From: Verrucomicrobiota bacterium
GTDB lineage: Bacteria > Verrucomicrobiota > Verrucomicrobiia > Opitutales > UBA953
Direction: 5' to 3'
NCBI GenBank assembly: GCA_030834165.1
Contig: JAURFU010000006.1
Coordinates: 1-53,704 of the forward strand
DNA: 53,704 bases
Shown: in pieces, positions 53,326 through 53,704 of the stretch
Layout: every line of letters begins with the position of its first letter
Numbering within the stretch: position 1 is the first letter of the stretch
Notes under the pieces: model-generated
The model's input: the letters and a program-made list of their open reading frames with translations, nothing else
Database searches by the model: none
Told to the model about the DNA's origin: nothing
Program-made: the position numbers and the translations under genes

Positions 53326-53704
53326 ATGGACCTATACCAGCTCGAATATTTCCTCGAAGCGGCCCGCCAGCGGAGCTTCACCCGCGCCGCGGCGCGCCTG
53401 AACCTGGCCCAAGCCGCCCTCAGCGAGCAGATGCGTCGGCTCGAGGGCGAGCTCGGCGCCCGGCTTTTCAACCGCGGCCGTCGCGAGACGACGCTCACGC
53501 CCGCCGGCGAGACCCTTCGCCTACATGCGGAAGCACTGCTGGCGCAGGCCTTGGCGGCCCGCCGGGCCGTGGGCGACCAGGTCGCGCTCAAGGGCGGCCG
53601 GCTCGCGGTCGGCGCGATTCCTTCGGTGAGCGCGTGCCTGCTGCCCGCCGCCGTCGCGGCCTTCCGGCGCAAGTACCCGCAGGTGGAGCTCGCGCTGCAT
53701 GAAG
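53326..53704 (+). CDS. LysR-type transcriptional regulator (3' end missing)
   Basis: 126 residues visible from the ATG at 53326; the window ends inside the gene. The N-terminal winged helix-turn-helix is typical: MDLYQLEYFLEAARQRSFTRAAARLNLAQAALSEQMRRLEGELGARLFNR, then TLTPAGETL. The effector domain begins with LAVGAIPSVSACLLPAAVAAFRRKYPQVEL, which fits LysR substrate-binding folds. Divergent from the aldolase/OYE operon, which it probably regulates in response to a pathway compound. Confidence 0.95.
   Translation, partial: MDLYQLEYFLEAARQRSFTRAAARLNLAQAALSEQMRRLEGELGARLFNRGRRETTLTPAGETLRLHAEALLAQALAARRAVGDQVALKGGRLAVGAIPSVSACLLPAAVAAFRRKYPQVELALHE

Overview
The window reads as chromosomal DNA of a GC-rich, Gram-negative bacterium of the PVC group, most likely Verrucomicrobiota (an Opitutae-like lineage is my best guess). 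The Gram-negative evidence is lipid A biosynthesis (lpxA, lpxC), a beta-barrel outer-membrane protein, a lipoprotein and many exported proteins. The Verrucomicrobiota evidence is the fused lpxC-fabZ gene, a PVC-type membrane-bound dehydrogenase with a C-terminal cytochrome c, and two giant pilin-like proteins resembling the 'Verru_Chthon cassette protein A' type. These assignments come from recognising families by eye; no search was run.

Layout. 1-2835: 3' part of a secreted dehydrogenase/cytochrome c protein and a small membrane protein. 2836-3174: tRNA-His with a good promoter on the minus strand, a hairpin terminator and a G-rich repeat. 3175-6983: DEAD-type (DEVD) RNA helicase, ribD and a divergent thymidine phosphorylase homologue. 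7057-10007 (minus): exported dienelactone hydrolase, lpxA, lpxC-fabZ. 10008-10429: a 422-bp spacer rich in repeats. 10430-15336 (plus): a tight seven-gene run, trpG-nrdR-unknown-HIT-tsaB-alr-exported glutamate racemase homologue. 15347-21282 (minus): a hexuronate catabolism operon (2-hydroxyacid dehydrogenase, Ldh2-type dehydrogenase, 2-keto-3-deoxygluconate kinase, SDR, uronate isomerase, small membrane protein), divergent from an ExuT-like transporter at 21393-22751. 22821-25430 (minus): leuS. 25536-31033 (plus): galE, HIT, ybeY, then queC and queD-queE, with a Cys-motif membrane protein and an outer-membrane protein inserted between them. 31146-32854: carA and a lipoprotein; 32831-34861 (minus): kup. 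34990-39814: yajC-secDF-recJ. 39816-49429 (minus): four overlapping genes forming a duplicated A-B-A-B unit of giant pilin-like proteins and small exported companions. 49594-50630: a tiny Lys-rich exported peptide and an exported methyltransferase. 50638-53252 (minus): an old-yellow-enzyme homologue and a DapA-like aldolase, divergent from a LysR-type regulator cut by the window end.

How the genes work together. Most of the window is housekeeping: envelope building (Lpx, Alr, Sec), nucleotide, riboflavin and queuosine precursors, tRNA and rRNA maturation. The catabolic parts are the uronate operon with its transporter, which suggests use of plant or algal polysaccharide sugars, and the LysR/aldolase/OYE module. 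The most promising undescribed system is the duplicated pilin-like operon at 39816-49429, perhaps together with the divergent small peptide at 49594. Other oddities are an apparently secreted glutamate racemase homologue, a thymidine phosphorylase homologue lacking the usual active-site His, and a structured spacer at 10008-10429.
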